DNA of 64,000 nt from contig JAGOQJ010000001.1 in the NCBI GenBank assembly GCA_017991595.1, positions 248,001-312,000 of the forward strand. Direction: 5' to 3'. This DNA comes from Candidatus Didemnitutus sp. Its GTDB lineage: Bacteria > Verrucomicrobiota > Verrucomicrobiia > Opitutales > Opitutaceae. The notes beneath the pieces were generated by a model. The model worked only from the letters and a program-made list of their open reading frames with translations, ran no database searches and was not told where the DNA came from. The position numbers were made by a program, and so were the translations under genes. Positions 49,862 through 60,700 of the stretch are shown here, in pieces; position 1 is the stretch's first letter; every line of letters begins with the position of its first letter.

Positions 49862-52672
49862 ATGAAGACACCAACACTCCGCAAAATCACGTCGGCAGCC
49901 CTGCTGACGTTGGGCCTCCAGGCCCCGATGCACGCGCAGTCGGCGCCGCCTCCGGCTGAAACCACCCCGCCAGCGGACGACGTTCTCGTCCTCTCGCCGT
50001 TCACGGTGAACACCGCCAAGGACACCGGCTACATCGCCGTGGATTCCCTCGCCGGTGGCCGCACCAACACGCCGATCAAGCTCACGCCCGCCGCGATGTC
50101 GTCGCTCACGCGCACGTTCATCGACGACGTCGGTATCACCAACATGCGCGACGCGCTGAAGTGGTCGCCCAACGTCATCCCCAGCGATTACAACGCGGGC
50201 AAGAATCTCGCCAATCCGTTCAACGGTTGGGACTACAACTTCCGCGGTGCCGGCCAGTCGTTGCAGGGCGGCGCCGGTCCGACGCGCAATTACTTCACGT
50301 TCTACAACGTCGCCGACAGCTACAACGTCGAGCGCATCGAGTTCGACCGCGGCCCCAACTCGATCCTCTTCGGCGTCGGCACCGTCGGTGGCGTGTTGAG
50401 CACCTACACGAAGATTCCGCGCATCGACAAGGACTTCCTCACGGTCAACACGATCGTCGATTCGCACTCCAGCTTCCGCATGGAGTTCGACGTCAACCAG
50501 CACTCCGGCGAGAAATTCGCCGTGCGCTTCAACGCGCTGATCGACCGCAACCGCGGCTGGCGCGAGAATGACAAGAACGACACGGAGGCCGCCGACCTGG
50601 CGTTCCTCTACCGTCCGACCGAGTCGACCCAGATCCGCCTCGAGCTCGAGACCTCGCGCGCCGAGAACACGCTGATCTCCTCGCGTCTCGGCGACGGCAT
50701 CTCCCGTTGGGACGGCACCTCGAATGCCGCCACGTGGGGCGCCGCGGTCGGAGGCGTCGGCACCCGCCCGGCGCAATCCGCCGGTTGGTGGGCCAATCCG
50801 CACAATGTCTGGATCCCCGGCCTCGCCTCCAAGGGCATCATGAACTGGAACGGCGGCACGATCAGCGCGGGCATCGATCCGGACGGCATCCCGTTCGCTC
50901 CGTATGCCGGCTGGTATAAGACCTTCGTTCCGCTTTACGGCTGGATGGCCGCGCCGCCTGCGGCGAACAAGATCCCGGTTCTCCCGAGCCGCGACTTCAC
51001 CTACGGCAACGGCATCTCGAAGCCCCAGTTCTACACCGGCACGCTCTGGATCGACCAGCGCCTCGGTCAGAACTTCGACCTCCAGATCTCCGCTTACCAC
51101 TACCGGAGCGAGCACACCGCCAAGGATTACGAAGGCGCTGGCAACATCAGCATCGACCTGAACCGCCAGCTCCCCGATGGCACCGCGAATCCGAATTACG
51201 GCAAGATGTTCGCCGACTTCTTCCTCAGCAAGCAGCAGCAGGATCGCGACGTGGACGAGATCCGCGCGCAACTCAACTGGAAGGCCGACGGCGAGCTCTT
51301 CGGCATCCCCTACAAGCAGACCATCAGCGCGTCCGCCGGCTCGCAGGAAATCAAGTGGAACGCCCGCCAATACAACGCGCAGCTCCAAGGCACCGGCTTG
51401 ACCGACCCGGGCCAGAACCTCGTTTGGGGCCGCCTCTACCTCGACGATCCGAACTCCGAGATGAGCATCCCCTCGAGCGTCAACGGCAAGTTGGTCGAAT
51501 ACGCCCTCTGGCCGACCCCGTGGTTCGACTTCGACGAGACCTACAAGCTCAAGAACTTCGCCGCCGTCTCGCACACCCGTCTCTGGGACGACCGCCTTAG
51601 CATCCTCGCCGGCGTCCGTCACGACGAGTATGACCACCACAAGATCACGGTGCAGAACCAGGCCGTCGTGCAGGACGGCGCCAACGGCACGACCTACTCG
51701 GCCGGCGCGGTCTATTACTTCAAGTGGCTCGGCTTCTTCGCCAACTACTCGAAGAACTTCGACCCGATCGGACCCGGCAAACAGAACAGCCTCGACGGCA
51801 CGCCGTTCGGCCCCTCCGAGGGCGAAGGCTACGAATACGGCATCCGCATCTCCTCCGGCGACGGCAAATACTACGCCACGCTCAGCCGCTACGACAGCGA
51901 GTCGAAGAACCGCATCTTCAACGGCGGCAAGCCCGACTTCCAGGGCATGTGGCGCAACTACTACGACTCCCGCGCGCTCCCGTGGGAACCCACGCGCACG
52001 ACGCTGCCGTATGACGACACCGAAGCGCTCAAGGTCAGCGGTTGGGAAGTCGATTTCGTCGCCAACCCGACGAAGAACCTCCGCCTCAGCTTCAACTACG
52101 CGAAGCCCGAGTCCGAGATCGTCGACGCCCTCGCCGGCGCCCGCGCCTACTATGCGCAGCACCTCGCCACTTGGCAGGCCGGCACCACGCCCGCGGCGGG
52201 CGGTTCCGCCACGGCCGCGCAGAATCTGCAGAACCAGCTCACCAGCACGCTGGGCATCCTGAACCAGAATCTCGCCGGCAAGACCAAGACGGGCCTCGTC
52301 GACTACACGATGAGCTTCTTCGCGCTCTACACGTTCTCGAACGACACGCTCGCGGGCTTCTCCGCCGGCGGCGGCTTCACCTACACCGGCAAGCGCTATG
52401 TCGGCGACTTCGGCGCGCCGGACGGCCAGACGAAGTTCCCGCACTTCGCCGACGAACAGCTCACGACCACCGCCGTGCTCGCCTACGACACGAAGCTGGG
52501 TGAAATCCCGGTGCGCTTCCAGCTGAACGTCGACAACGTGCTCGACGACCGCGACCCGCTCGTCACCGGTTATCACTGGGGCTGGGTCTACGCGCCCGGC
52601 CAGGCTGTGCCGAACGACTACATCCTGCCCGCGCCGCGGACCTTCCGTCTCTCGGCCCGCTTCTCGTTCTGA
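49862..52672 (+). CDS. TonB-dependent outer-membrane receptor
   Basis: 936-residue outer-membrane receptor without SusD partner. Signal peptide to about residue 21 (GLQAPMHAQ), Pro-rich stretch, VLVLSPFTVNTAKDTGYIAV (the Opitutaceae-type N-terminal motif). The plug (about 55-190) has DDVGITNMRDALKWSPNVIP, NFRGAGQSLQG, NVERIEFDRGPNSILFGVGT and GGVLSTYTKIPR. The long beta-barrel ends in FRLSARFSF with a terminal Phe. By position it should import beta-1,2-gluco-oligosaccharides made by the GH144 enzyme. It is 85 bp downstream of that gene. Confidence 0.9.
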   Translation: MKTPTLRKITSAALLTLGLQAPMHAQSAPPPAETTPPADDVLVLSPFTVNTAKDTGYIAVDSLAGGRTNTPIKLTPAAMSSLTRTFIDDVGITNMRDALKWSPNVIPSDYNAGKNLANPFNGWDYNFRGAGQSLQGGAGPTRNYFTFYNVADSYNVERIEFDRGPNSILFGVGTVGGVLSTYTKIPRIDKDFLTVNTIVDSHSSFRMEFDVNQHSGEKFAVRFNALIDRNRGWRENDKNDTEAADLAFLYRPTESTQIRLELETSRAENTLISSRLGDGISRWDGTSNAATWGAAVGGVGTRPAQSAGWWANPHNVWIPGLASKGIMNWNGGTISAGIDPDGIPFAPYAGWYKTFVPLYGWMAAPPAANKIPVLPSRDFTYGNGISKPQFYTGTLWIDQRLGQNFDLQISAYHYRSEHTAKDYEGAGNISIDLNRQLPDGTANPNYGKMFADFFLSKQQQDRDVDEIRAQLNWKADGELFGIPYKQTISASAGSQEIKWNARQYNAQLQGTGLTDPGQNLVWGRLYLDDPNSEMSIPSSVNGKLVEYALWPTPWFDFDETYKLKNFAAVSHTRLWDDRLSILAGVRHDEYDHHKITVQNQAVVQDGANGTTYSAGAVYYFKWLGFFANYSKNFDPIGPGKQNSLDGTPFGPSEGEGYEYGIRISSGDGKYYATLSRYDSESKNRIFNGGKPDFQGMWRNYYDSRALPWEPTRTTLPYDDTEALKVSGWEVDFVANPTKNLRLSFNYAKPESEIVDALAGARAYYAQHLATWQAGTTPAAGGSATAAQNLQNQLTSTLGILNQNLAGKTKTGLVDYTMSFFALYTFSNDTLAGFSAGGGFTYTGKRYVGDFGAPDGQTKFPHFADEQLTTTAVLAYDTKLGEIPVRFQLNVDNVLDDRDPLVTGYHWGWVYAPGQAVPNDYILPAPRTFRLSARFSF

Positions 52673-52680
52673 TTCCCTCC

Positions 52681-52750
52681 GCGCCGCCGCGGTTCGTTCG
52701 CGGCGGCGCTATTCTCTCCGGGCCGGTCGGCAGCGCAAGCGGACCGGCCC
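52681..52750 (+). other. Two consecutive GC-rich hairpins between receptor and GH94 genes
   Basis: First stem GCGCCGCCGCG (52681-52691) / CGCGGCGGCGC (52699-52709), second stem GGGCCGGTC (52720-52728) / GACCGGCCC (52742-52750), each followed by a pyrimidine-rich tract instead of a T-run. Probably a partial terminator or mRNA-stabilising structure giving the receptor more transcript than the cytoplasmic genes. Confidence 0.5.
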
Positions 52751-52799
52751 TCTCTTCCCCCGACGCGCGCCTTCGCGCGTCATTCTCCCGGCTCCCACC

Positions 52800-55700
52800 A
52801 TGGATTCCTCCTCCCCGCGTGCGATGCAACTGCCCGAAGCGGATCGCTTCGGCCTGAGCGAGCTCACGTCGGCCAGCGGACTGCGCGCGCAGTTCCTGCC
52901 CACGGGTGCGCTCTATGCGCTACGCGAGGCCGGCACGCTGCTCAACCAGCTGCTGCCCGGTCCTGCCGAGGATGGTCTTTTCCGCCTCCTGCTGCGCTGG
53001 CGCGGCGAGCGCGGAGCCGCCCGCCACTGGACGCCGCTGGCCGGACCGGCCGCGGAATTCAGTCCCGGCCCCACCGGCGCCTCTTGGCGCACCCGACCGG
53101 CGGAGGGTCTCTCCGCGGTCACCACATTTTCCCTGCATCCGCAACTGGCCGCTTGGTGCTGGCGCGTCGAGGTCGTCAACGGCACCTCCGTCCCGCTCCT
53201 TTGCGACGTCCTGCACGCGCAGGATCTCGGCCTCGCTGACCTCGCCGCCGTGCGCAACAACGAGGCCTACGTCTCGCAATACCTCGATCTGCTGCCGGTC
53301 GAAGATGCGGCCTTCGGTCCCGTCATCCTCGCGCGGCAGAACCAAGCCATGGCGGGCGGTCGCCGGCCGTGGGCGGCGTTCGCCTGCGCCGAGGGCGCCG
53401 CGGCCTTTTGCACGGATGGCTGGCAATTCTTCGGAGCCGACCACCGGCTGACGGGCGAACCGGCCGCGGTGCGCGCGGCGCACCTGCCTTCGCGCCGCTT
53501 GCAGTATGAATGCGCGCTCGCCGGCCTGCAGAGCCGCGAGCTCCGGCTGGCGCCGGGCACGCGCGCGACGTTCACCTTCCTCGCTCGTTACCTGCCGGAT
53601 CATCCGGAGATTTCCAGCGCGGCCGATGTCGCGCGGCTGCGCGAATTGCTCCCGCTGACTTGGGCGGCCCCGGGCGTGGCGCCCGCGGCGGCCCCGGCGC
53701 GGGCGGATTCGGTTTTCCTCACGGCGCCGTGGTTGCACGGCGCGGAGCCGATGGAGGCGGAGTTGCAGGCTTGGTTTCCGGGCGAGCATCGGCACGTCGA
53801 GCGCGCCGCCGCGGGCGGTGTGCAATCCTTCTTCCACGGCGTCGGCACGCATGTCGTCACCCGCGCCAAGGAGGCGGTGATCGCGCGGCCGCATGGCCAC
53901 ATCCTGCGCTCCGGCACGGCGGCGTGGATTGACGACGCGCAGTTTGGCATCACGTGCTACGCGGCGGGCATCTTCGGTGCGCAGGCCTACGCCGGCAACC
54001 CGAGCCTCGCGCGTCTGCTCTCGGTGGTGCGCAATCATCTCAATCTCGCGCGGGCCGGCGGCCAGCGGGTTTTCGTGCGCGCGCCCGGTGGCGTCTGGCG
54101 GCAGCTTGGCGTGCCGAGCGCGTTCGCCCTCGACCCGGGCGCGGTGCGCTGGATTTACCGCGACGGCGACGCGTGCATCGAAGCGCGCGTCTGGTGCTCG
54201 GCGCAGCTGCCGGCCTCGTTCCTGCAGCTCGCCGTGACGGGCGGCGGCGAGCGGGAATTTCTCATCACGCACCAGATCGCGGCTGGAGCGAACGAGTTCG
54301 ATGCGCCCGTGCACGTCGGATTGCACGAAGCCGCCGGCTGGATGGCGGTGCAGCCGGACGCGGCCTCTTTCACCGCGCAACACTTGCCGGGACTCGCCTT
54401 CGCGGTCGCGGCTGCGGCGCCGGAAAGTGTGGCCCGCCTTGGCGGCGCCGAATTGCTCGGCGCTGGGGCGACCGGACCTTATCTGGCAGTGCAAACCCGG
54501 GCGGTGAAAACGTGCGGCGTGGTTCTGCTCGGCACCGCGGCCGGCGCCGCGGTGTTGCCAGATTTGGTCGCGCAGGCGCGCGCCGAATGGGACACGGGCG
54601 CGGCGGGGGCGCAGCCGCCGGAGGCACCGGTTCGCGCGTTGCACGGTCCGGCCGATGCGGCGGTGGGACGGCTCAACGAAATTCTCCCGTGGTTCACGCA
54701 CAACGCCGCGATCCATTTCTCGGCCCCGCACGGGCTCGAGCAATACGGCGGTGCGGCGTGGGGCGTGCGCGATGTCTGCCAAGGCTCGGTGGAGTGGCTG
54801 CTCGCTGCGGGCGAGTTCGCCACCGTGCGCCGCATCCTGCTTGCCGTCTTCGCGCAACAGTATGCGGCCGGCGAGGAAGGCTCGACCGCCGGCGGCTGGC
54901 CGCAGTGGTTCATGTTCGAGCCGTTCCGCTTCATCCAGCAGGCGCACAGCCACGGCGACGTGTGCTTCTGGCCCGTGAAGGCGCTGTGCGACTACGTCGA
55001 GGCGAGCGGAGATTTTGCCGTGCTCGCGGCCACTGCTAGTTACACCGATCCGCAGTCGTTCGCTGCGGCCGGGCCGGTCGAGCCGCTGTGGGCGCATTGC
55101 GATCGCGTCGTTGCGCTGTGCGAGCGCCGCTTCGTGCCCGGCACCGCGCTGGTGAACTACGGCGACGGCGACTGGGACGACACCCTGCAACCGGCCGACC
55201 CGGCGATGCGCACCCGCTTGGTGAGCGCGTGGACGGTCGGTCTGGCCTATCATACTTTCCGCCAGTTCGCCGAGGTGTGCCGCCGCGCGGGCGCGGCGGA
55301 GCGGGCCGCGCGCTTGGAAAAATTGTTGGAGCGCATGCGCGCCGATTTCGCTGCGCGCGCGATGCCGGGCGGCATCGTCGCCGGCTTCCTCGTCACGGAG
55401 GCGGAGGGCCGCTTGCGCCCGCTGCTCCATCCGGAGGACCGCGTGACGGGCATCCGCTATCGCCTGTTGCCGATGACGCGCTCGGTGATCGCGGAGCTGT
55501 TCACGCCCGAGGAAGCGGCGCGGCACCTCGCGCTCGTGGAGCGCGAGCTGAAGTTCACCGACGGCGTGCGGCTGATGAGCGAGCCGGCGACCTACCACGG
55601 CGGCGCCGAGCGCTTGTTCAAGCGCGCGGAGACCGCGGCCAACGTCGGCCGCGAGATCGGCCTGCAATACGTGCACGCCCACCTGCGCTATGCCGAGGCG

Positions 55701-56243
55701 ATGGCGAAGATCGGTGACGCGGACAAATTGTGGGAGGCGCTGCAGGTGGTGAATCCCGTGGCGCTGGCGGAGGTCGTGCCCACGGCGGCGCCGCGCCAGA
55801 GCAACGTCTATTTCTCCAGCTCCGACGCGGATTTCGCCGACCGGCTGGAGGCGAATGCGCGCTGGGGCGACTTGCGCGCCGGCCGTGTGCCGGTGCGTGC
55901 GGGCTGGCGGCTCTACTCGAGCGGCCCGGGCCTGTTCCTGCACAAGGTGCGCGCTTGCCTGCTCGGCGTGCGCGAGTCGTTCGGCGACGTGGTCTTCGAT
56001 CCCGTGCTGCCGCGCTCGCTCGACGGGCTCGCGGCGGAGACCACGCTCTGCGGCCGCCGCGTTGGCTTGCACTACACGGTGCGCGCCGGCGCGCACACGC
56101 CGCGCCGCATCCTCGTCAACGGCCGGCCGGTCGCCGGCGTGCCGGAGGCCAATCCTTACCGCACGGGTGGCCTGCGCGTGCGGGCCGACGTGATCGCCTC
56201 CGCGCTCGTCGCCGGCGAGAATCGGATCGAAATCGAACTCTGA
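52800..56243 (+). CDS. GH94 phosphorylase, 1,2-beta-oligoglucan phosphorylase-like
   Basis: 1147 residues, no signal peptide, so cytoplasmic. N-terminal beta-sandwich (about 20-280) with RNNEAYVSQYLDLLPVEDAA, then an (alpha/alpha)6 catalytic domain of GH94. The general acid Asp lies in NYGDGDWDDTLQPADP (about residue 790), with HNAAIHFSAPHGLEQYGGAA, WGVRDVCQGSVEWL, GGWPQWFMFEPFRF and SHGDVCFWPVKAL around it. The C-terminal jelly roll ends near residue 1147. Length and the NEAYVSQY-type N-terminus agree with the sophorose/1,2-beta-oligoglucan phosphorylase group rather than cellobiose phosphorylase (about 800 residues). It would release alpha-glucose 1-phosphate from imported chains. Confidence 0.8.
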   Translation: MDSSSPRAMQLPEADRFGLSELTSASGLRAQFLPTGALYALREAGTLLNQLLPGPAEDGLFRLLLRWRGERGAARHWTPLAGPAAEFSPGPTGASWRTRPAEGLSAVTTFSLHPQLAAWCWRVEVVNGTSVPLLCDVLHAQDLGLADLAAVRNNEAYVSQYLDLLPVEDAAFGPVILARQNQAMAGGRRPWAAFACAEGAAAFCTDGWQFFGADHRLTGEPAAVRAAHLPSRRLQYECALAGLQSRELRLAPGTRATFTFLARYLPDHPEISSAADVARLRELLPLTWAAPGVAPAAAPARADSVFLTAPWLHGAEPMEAELQAWFPGEHRHVERAAAGGVQSFFHGVGTHVVTRAKEAVIARPHGHILRSGTAAWIDDAQFGITCYAAGIFGAQAYAGNPSLARLLSVVRNHLNLARAGGQRVFVRAPGGVWRQLGVPSAFALDPGAVRWIYRDGDACIEARVWCSAQLPASFLQLAVTGGGEREFLITHQIAAGANEFDAPVHVGLHEAAGWMAVQPDAASFTAQHLPGLAFAVAAAAPESVARLGGAELLGAGATGPYLAVQTRAVKTCGVVLLGTAAGAAVLPDLVAQARAEWDTGAAGAQPPEAPVRALHGPADAAVGRLNEILPWFTHNAAIHFSAPHGLEQYGGAAWGVRDVCQGSVEWLLAAGEFATVRRILLAVFAQQYAAGEEGSTAGGWPQWFMFEPFRFIQQAHSHGDVCFWPVKALCDYVEASGDFAVLAATASYTDPQSFAAAGPVEPLWAHCDRVVALCERRFVPGTALVNYGDGDWDDTLQPADPAMRTRLVSAWTVGLAYHTFRQFAEVCRRAGAAERAARLEKLLERMRADFAARAMPGGIVAGFLVTEAEGRLRPLLHPEDRVTGIRYRLLPMTRSVIAELFTPEEAARHLALVERELKFTDGVRLMSEPATYHGGAERLFKRAETAANVGREIGLQYVHAHLRYAEAMAKIGDADKLWEALQVVNPVALAEVVPTAAPRQSNVYFSSSDADFADRLEANARWGDLRAGRVPVRAGWRLYSSGPGLFLHKVRACLLGVRESFGDVVFDPVLPRSLDGLAAETTLCGRRVGLHYTVRAGAHTPRRILVNGRPVAGVPEANPYRTGGLRVRADVIASALVAGENRIEIEL

Positions 56244-56266
56244 CTCCCGCCCCGCGCCGCTCCCCG

Positions 56267-57694
56267 ATGCATCCCCACCACACCACCGCCGCCGCCGACC
56301 GCATCCCGTTTACGCAAAAAATCGCGTATGGCCTCGGCGCCGTGGTGACGATCGTGGCGGTCAATTCGGTGCTGCAGCTCTCGAGCCTCTTCTACGTGAA
56401 GGAGCTCGGGGTCAGTCAGATCCTCTTCGCCTACGCCGCCGCGTTCCCGCGGCTGTGGGACGCGGTCATCGATCCGTTCCTCGGCAACTGGTCCGACAAC
56501 TGCCGCTCGCGCTACGGGCGGCGCATCCCGTTCCTCGTCGTCGGCGGCATTCTGATCGGCATCGCCTTCTGGCTCCTCTGGACCGTGCCGCGGGACTGGA
56601 ACCCCGACTGGATGTTCGGCTACTTCGCCGTCACCTCGCTGTTCTTCTACACCGTCGTGCCGGTCTACGCCATTCCCCACGGCGCGCTCGGGCTGGAGAT
56701 GACCGACGATTACCACGAGAAGACCAGCCTCTTCGCCTACGCCAGTTTCATCGGCAACGTCGGCGCGCTCACGCTGCCCTGGGTTTACTTCCTCGCCAAC
56801 CGCCCGGTCTTCGGCGGCGACGTGGTCAACGGCATCAAGTGGGTCTGCCTCGGCATGAGCGTCATGCTGACGGCCGCCGCGCTGCTCTGCGCCTTTGTCT
56901 GCAAGGAGCGCAAGCAGCACCAGACCGCCCACCAGAAACGCGAAAAGATCTGGGAGAGCTTCAAGACCACCTACCGCAACGGCACGTTCCTGCGCCTCGT
57001 GGCGGCCTTCGTGCTGCTCATCGTCGGCTTCCAACTCGTGATGGGCTTCAACAATTTCATCACGATCTTCTACCTCTACGACGGCAACACCGACGCCGCC
57101 TCCACGCTCATGGCCCACAACGGCACCATCTGGGCCGTCGTCGGCATCCTCGGCATCTTCCCGATGACGTGGCTCTCGAAACGCCTCGGCAAGCGCACGA
57201 CCGTGTTGATCGCGTTCGCTCTCATCACCGCCGGCAACCTCGCGAAGATCGTCTGCTACAACAAGGCCCTGCCTTATCTCACCGTCATCCCGACCGTCTG
57301 CCTCTCGCTCGGCATGGTCTTCGCGTTCTCGCTCGTGAACGCCATGATCTCCGATGTCTGCGACGAGGACGAACTGCACAGCGGCATGCGCCGCGAGGGC
57401 ATCTACTTCGCGGTCTACAACTGGTGGTGGAAGGTCGCGGTCTCGATCGCCACGATCCTCAGCGGTTACCTCCAGCACTTCACCGGCTTCCTCGAAGGAG
57501 CCAAGATGCAGAGCCAGGCCACGCTCCTCTGGCTGCGCGTCTGGGAGATCGGGCTGCCGCCCGTGCTCTGCGTGATCGGCGTCCTGCTCCTGCTCAAGTA
57601 TCCGCTCACCGAGGCCCGGTCCTACGAGATCAAAGCCATCCTCCAGGCCCGCAAGCGCGACGCGGCGCCGGCCGCCGGTGCGGTTGGCACCTGA
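56267..57694 (+). CDS. GPH family (glycoside-pentoside-hexuronide) sugar transporter
   Basis: 475-residue inner-membrane symporter with 12 predicted helices. Family hallmarks are KIAYGLGAVVTIVAVNSVLQ near the N-terminus, RLWDAVIDPFLGNWSDNCRS followed by RYGRRIPFLVVGG (the GPH loop 2-3 signature), IPHGALGLEMTDDYHEKTSL, and the late DVCDEDELHSGMRREGIYFA, all typical of MelB/GPH proteins. It should carry beta-1,2-gluco-oligosaccharides from the periplasm to the cytoplasmic GH94 enzyme. Gap to the upstream gene 23 bp, to the downstream gene 15 bp: same operon. Confidence 0.92.
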   Translation: MHPHHTTAAADRIPFTQKIAYGLGAVVTIVAVNSVLQLSSLFYVKELGVSQILFAYAAAFPRLWDAVIDPFLGNWSDNCRSRYGRRIPFLVVGGILIGIAFWLLWTVPRDWNPDWMFGYFAVTSLFFYTVVPVYAIPHGALGLEMTDDYHEKTSLFAYASFIGNVGALTLPWVYFLANRPVFGGDVVNGIKWVCLGMSVMLTAAALLCAFVCKERKQHQTAHQKREKIWESFKTTYRNGTFLRLVAAFVLLIVGFQLVMGFNNFITIFYLYDGNTDAASTLMAHNGTIWAVVGILGIFPMTWLSKRLGKRTTVLIAFALITAGNLAKIVCYNKALPYLTVIPTVCLSLGMVFAFSLVNAMISDVCDEDELHSGMRREGIYFAVYNWWWKVAVSIATILSGYLQHFTGFLEGAKMQSQATLLWLRVWEIGLPPVLCVIGVLLLLKYPLTEARSYEIKAILQARKRDAAPAAGAVGT

Positions 57695-57709
57695 GTCCTT
57701 TCCTTTCCC

Positions 57710-60700
57710 ATGGTTGATGTCGTTTCTCCCTGCGGCGCCGGGTGGCGCCGCCTCGTCTCCGTCTTAGCGGCCGCCTGCGTCGTTGCGGCCGCCGCCCGCG
57801 CGGCCGCGCCGGCCGTGCTCGACGACTTCCGCACGCTCGACGCGTGGCAGACCGCGACGTCCGAGGGCGCTTCGGCGCAGCTCCGCGCCGTGCCGGGCGT
57901 CGAGGGCGGCGGCCTCGCCCTCGATTTCGACCTCAGCCGCGCCTACGGCCACGCCATCGCGCGCCGCGCGCTCGCCCTCGATCTGCCGGACAACTACGAG
58001 TTCACCTTCGACCTCAAGGCCGACTCGGGTGTGAACAACTTCGAGGTGAAGCTGATCGACGAGGAGGAGAACGTCTGGTGGAACAAGCGCCTCTCCGTCA
58101 CCTTCCCGACCGAGTGGACGCCGCAGTATCTGCGGAAACGCCACATCTCGTTTGCCTGGGGGCCCACGCACCCGCCGAAGCCGAAACGGATCAAGGCGAT
58201 CGAGTTCGTCGTCTCCTCCGCCACCGGCGGCAAGGGCACGCTCTACGTCTCCAACCTGCGCTTCGCCCCGATCGACGACGCCGTCGCCCGCGCCGCGCGC
58301 CCGGTCGTCCGCGTCAGCGTCGGCGCCGCCCCCATGCCCAATGCCGAGGGCTCGGTCTTCCGTGGTTGGTCCGTGCCTGCGGCTCCGGCCGCCGCCGAGC
58401 TGACGATCGACTTCGGCTACTCGCGCGAGCTCGGCGGCCTTGTGCTCGAATGGGAGCCGGCGCGGCACGCCGCGGCCTACGACGTGTGGCTCTCCGCCGA
58501 CGGCGCGCGCTGGCGCCGCGTCGCCTCCGTGCAGGCCGGCAACGGCGGGCGCGATTACCTCCACCTCCCGGAGTTGCAGGGACGCTGGCTGAAACTCGCC
58601 GTGCCCGCGCCGGGTGGCGACCGCGCCCTCGCGCTCGACCGGCTCGAGGTCAAGGGCCCCGAATTCGGCGCGAGCGAGAACGCCTTCTTCGCGGCCGTGG
58701 CCCGCGACCTCCCGCGCGGCACCTACCCGAAGTATCTCCTCGGCGAGCAGCTCTACTGGACCGTCGTCGGCAGCCCGGCCCACCGCGTCGAGGCGCTCCT
58801 GAGCGAAACCGGCGCGATCGAGGTCGATCAAAGCGCCTTCACGATCGAGCCGTTCCTCTACGTCGACGGGAAGCTCGTCACCTGGGGTGACGTCGAGCTC
58901 TCGCAGTCGCTCGAGAAAAATTACCTGCCGATCCCGTCGGTCACGTGGCGCTACGGCCAGCTCACGCTCACGACGACGGCCCTGGCCTCCGGCGCGGCGG
59001 GCGAGGACAGCCTGCTCTACGCCCATTACCGTCTGCGCAATGACGGCCCGCCGGTGCAGGCGAAGCTCTTCCTCGCCGTGCGGCCCTTCCAGGTGAATCC
59101 GCCCTGGCAGAGCATTTTCCGTCCCGCCGGCTGGAGCCGCACCGAGCGCATCGCGCTCGACGGCGGGAGCGTGCGCGTCGACGGCCGCACCGTCGTGCCG
59201 CTCGACGCGCCGAGCGGTTTCGGCGCCAGTCGCTTCGAGCAGGGCGAGATCACGGAGCACCTGCGGCACGGCCGGGTGCCGGCCGCCACCGCCGCGGTCG
59301 ATGCCCAGGGCTTCGCCTCCGGCGCATTCGTCTACGAACTCGATCTCGCCTCCGGCGCCGCGCGCGACATCCGGCTCGTCACGCCCCTCGGCGAGGCGAC
59401 GGCGTTGCCCGCGGCGGGCCAGGCCGCCGGCGCGGTCGACCGCCTCTATGCCACCGCCCACGACACGACTCGGGCGAGGTGGGAGTCGATGCTCGATCGC
59501 TTCGAAGTCCGCCTCCCCGCCGGAGCCCAGCCGGTGATCGACACCCTCAAGTCGAACCTCGCCTACATCTTCATCAATCAGGACGGCCCGCGCATCCAGC
59601 CCGGCTCGCGCAATTACCAGCGCTCGTGGATCCGCGACGGCTCGCTCACCTCCACCGCGCTGCTCCAGCTCGGGCTGACCGACGAGGTGCGCGCCTTCGC
59701 CGACTGGTATGCGCAGTTCCAGTTCCCCAGCGGCAAGGTGCCCTGCGTCGTCGACGAACTCGGCGGCGATCCGACCGACGAGCACGACAGCCACGGCCAG
59801 TTGATCTACCTGATCATGCAGGTCTACCGCTACACGCACGACGAGGCCTGGCTGCGCACGCATTGGGACACGGTCGTGCGCACGGTGAACTTCATCAAGG
59901 AGCTGCGCGCCCTGCGCCAGACGCCGGAGTTACGCGACGGCCCGCCGACGAAGCGCGTGTTCTACGGCCTCGTGCCGGAGTCGATCAGCCACGAGGGTTA
60001 TTCGGCCAAGCCGATGCATTCCTACTGGGACAATTTCTTCGTCCTGCGCGGCCTGAAGGACGCGGTCGAGATGGCCCGCGTGCTCGGCGAGACGGAGGCC
60101 GAGGCGGCCTTCGCCGCCGAACGCGACGACTTCGCCCGCGACCTCTACGCCTCCATCGCGCTCGCCATGCAGAACACCGGGGTCGACTACATCCCGGGCT
60201 GCGCCGAGCTCGGCGACTTCGACGCCACCTCCACGACCATCGCCCTCAGCCCGGTCGAGGAACTCGGCCGGTTGCCCGAGCCGGCGCTGCAGCGCACGTT
60301 CGACCGCTACTTCCAGCGCTTCGAGGCGAGGCGCGACGGCCAGCTGGCGTGGATCGATTTCACGCCCTACGAGAACCGCGTCATCGGCGCCTTCGTCCAA
60401 CTCGGGCAGAAGGAGCGTGCGCACGCCGCGCTCGATTACTTCATGGCGGTGCGCCGTCCGGCGGCGTGGAACCACTGGGCCGAGGTCGTCTTCCCCGATC
60501 CGGCCACGCCGCGCATGATCGGCGACATGCCGCACACGTGGTGCGGGTCCGACTTCATGCGCTCCGTGCGCCTGATGTTCGTGCACGAGCGCGAGCCCGA
60601 CGAGGCGCTCGTGGTCGCGCCCGGCGTGTCCGATGCGTGGGTGCTCGATCCCGCCGGGATTTCCGTCCGTCGCCTGCCGACCTACTACGGCTTGCTCGAT

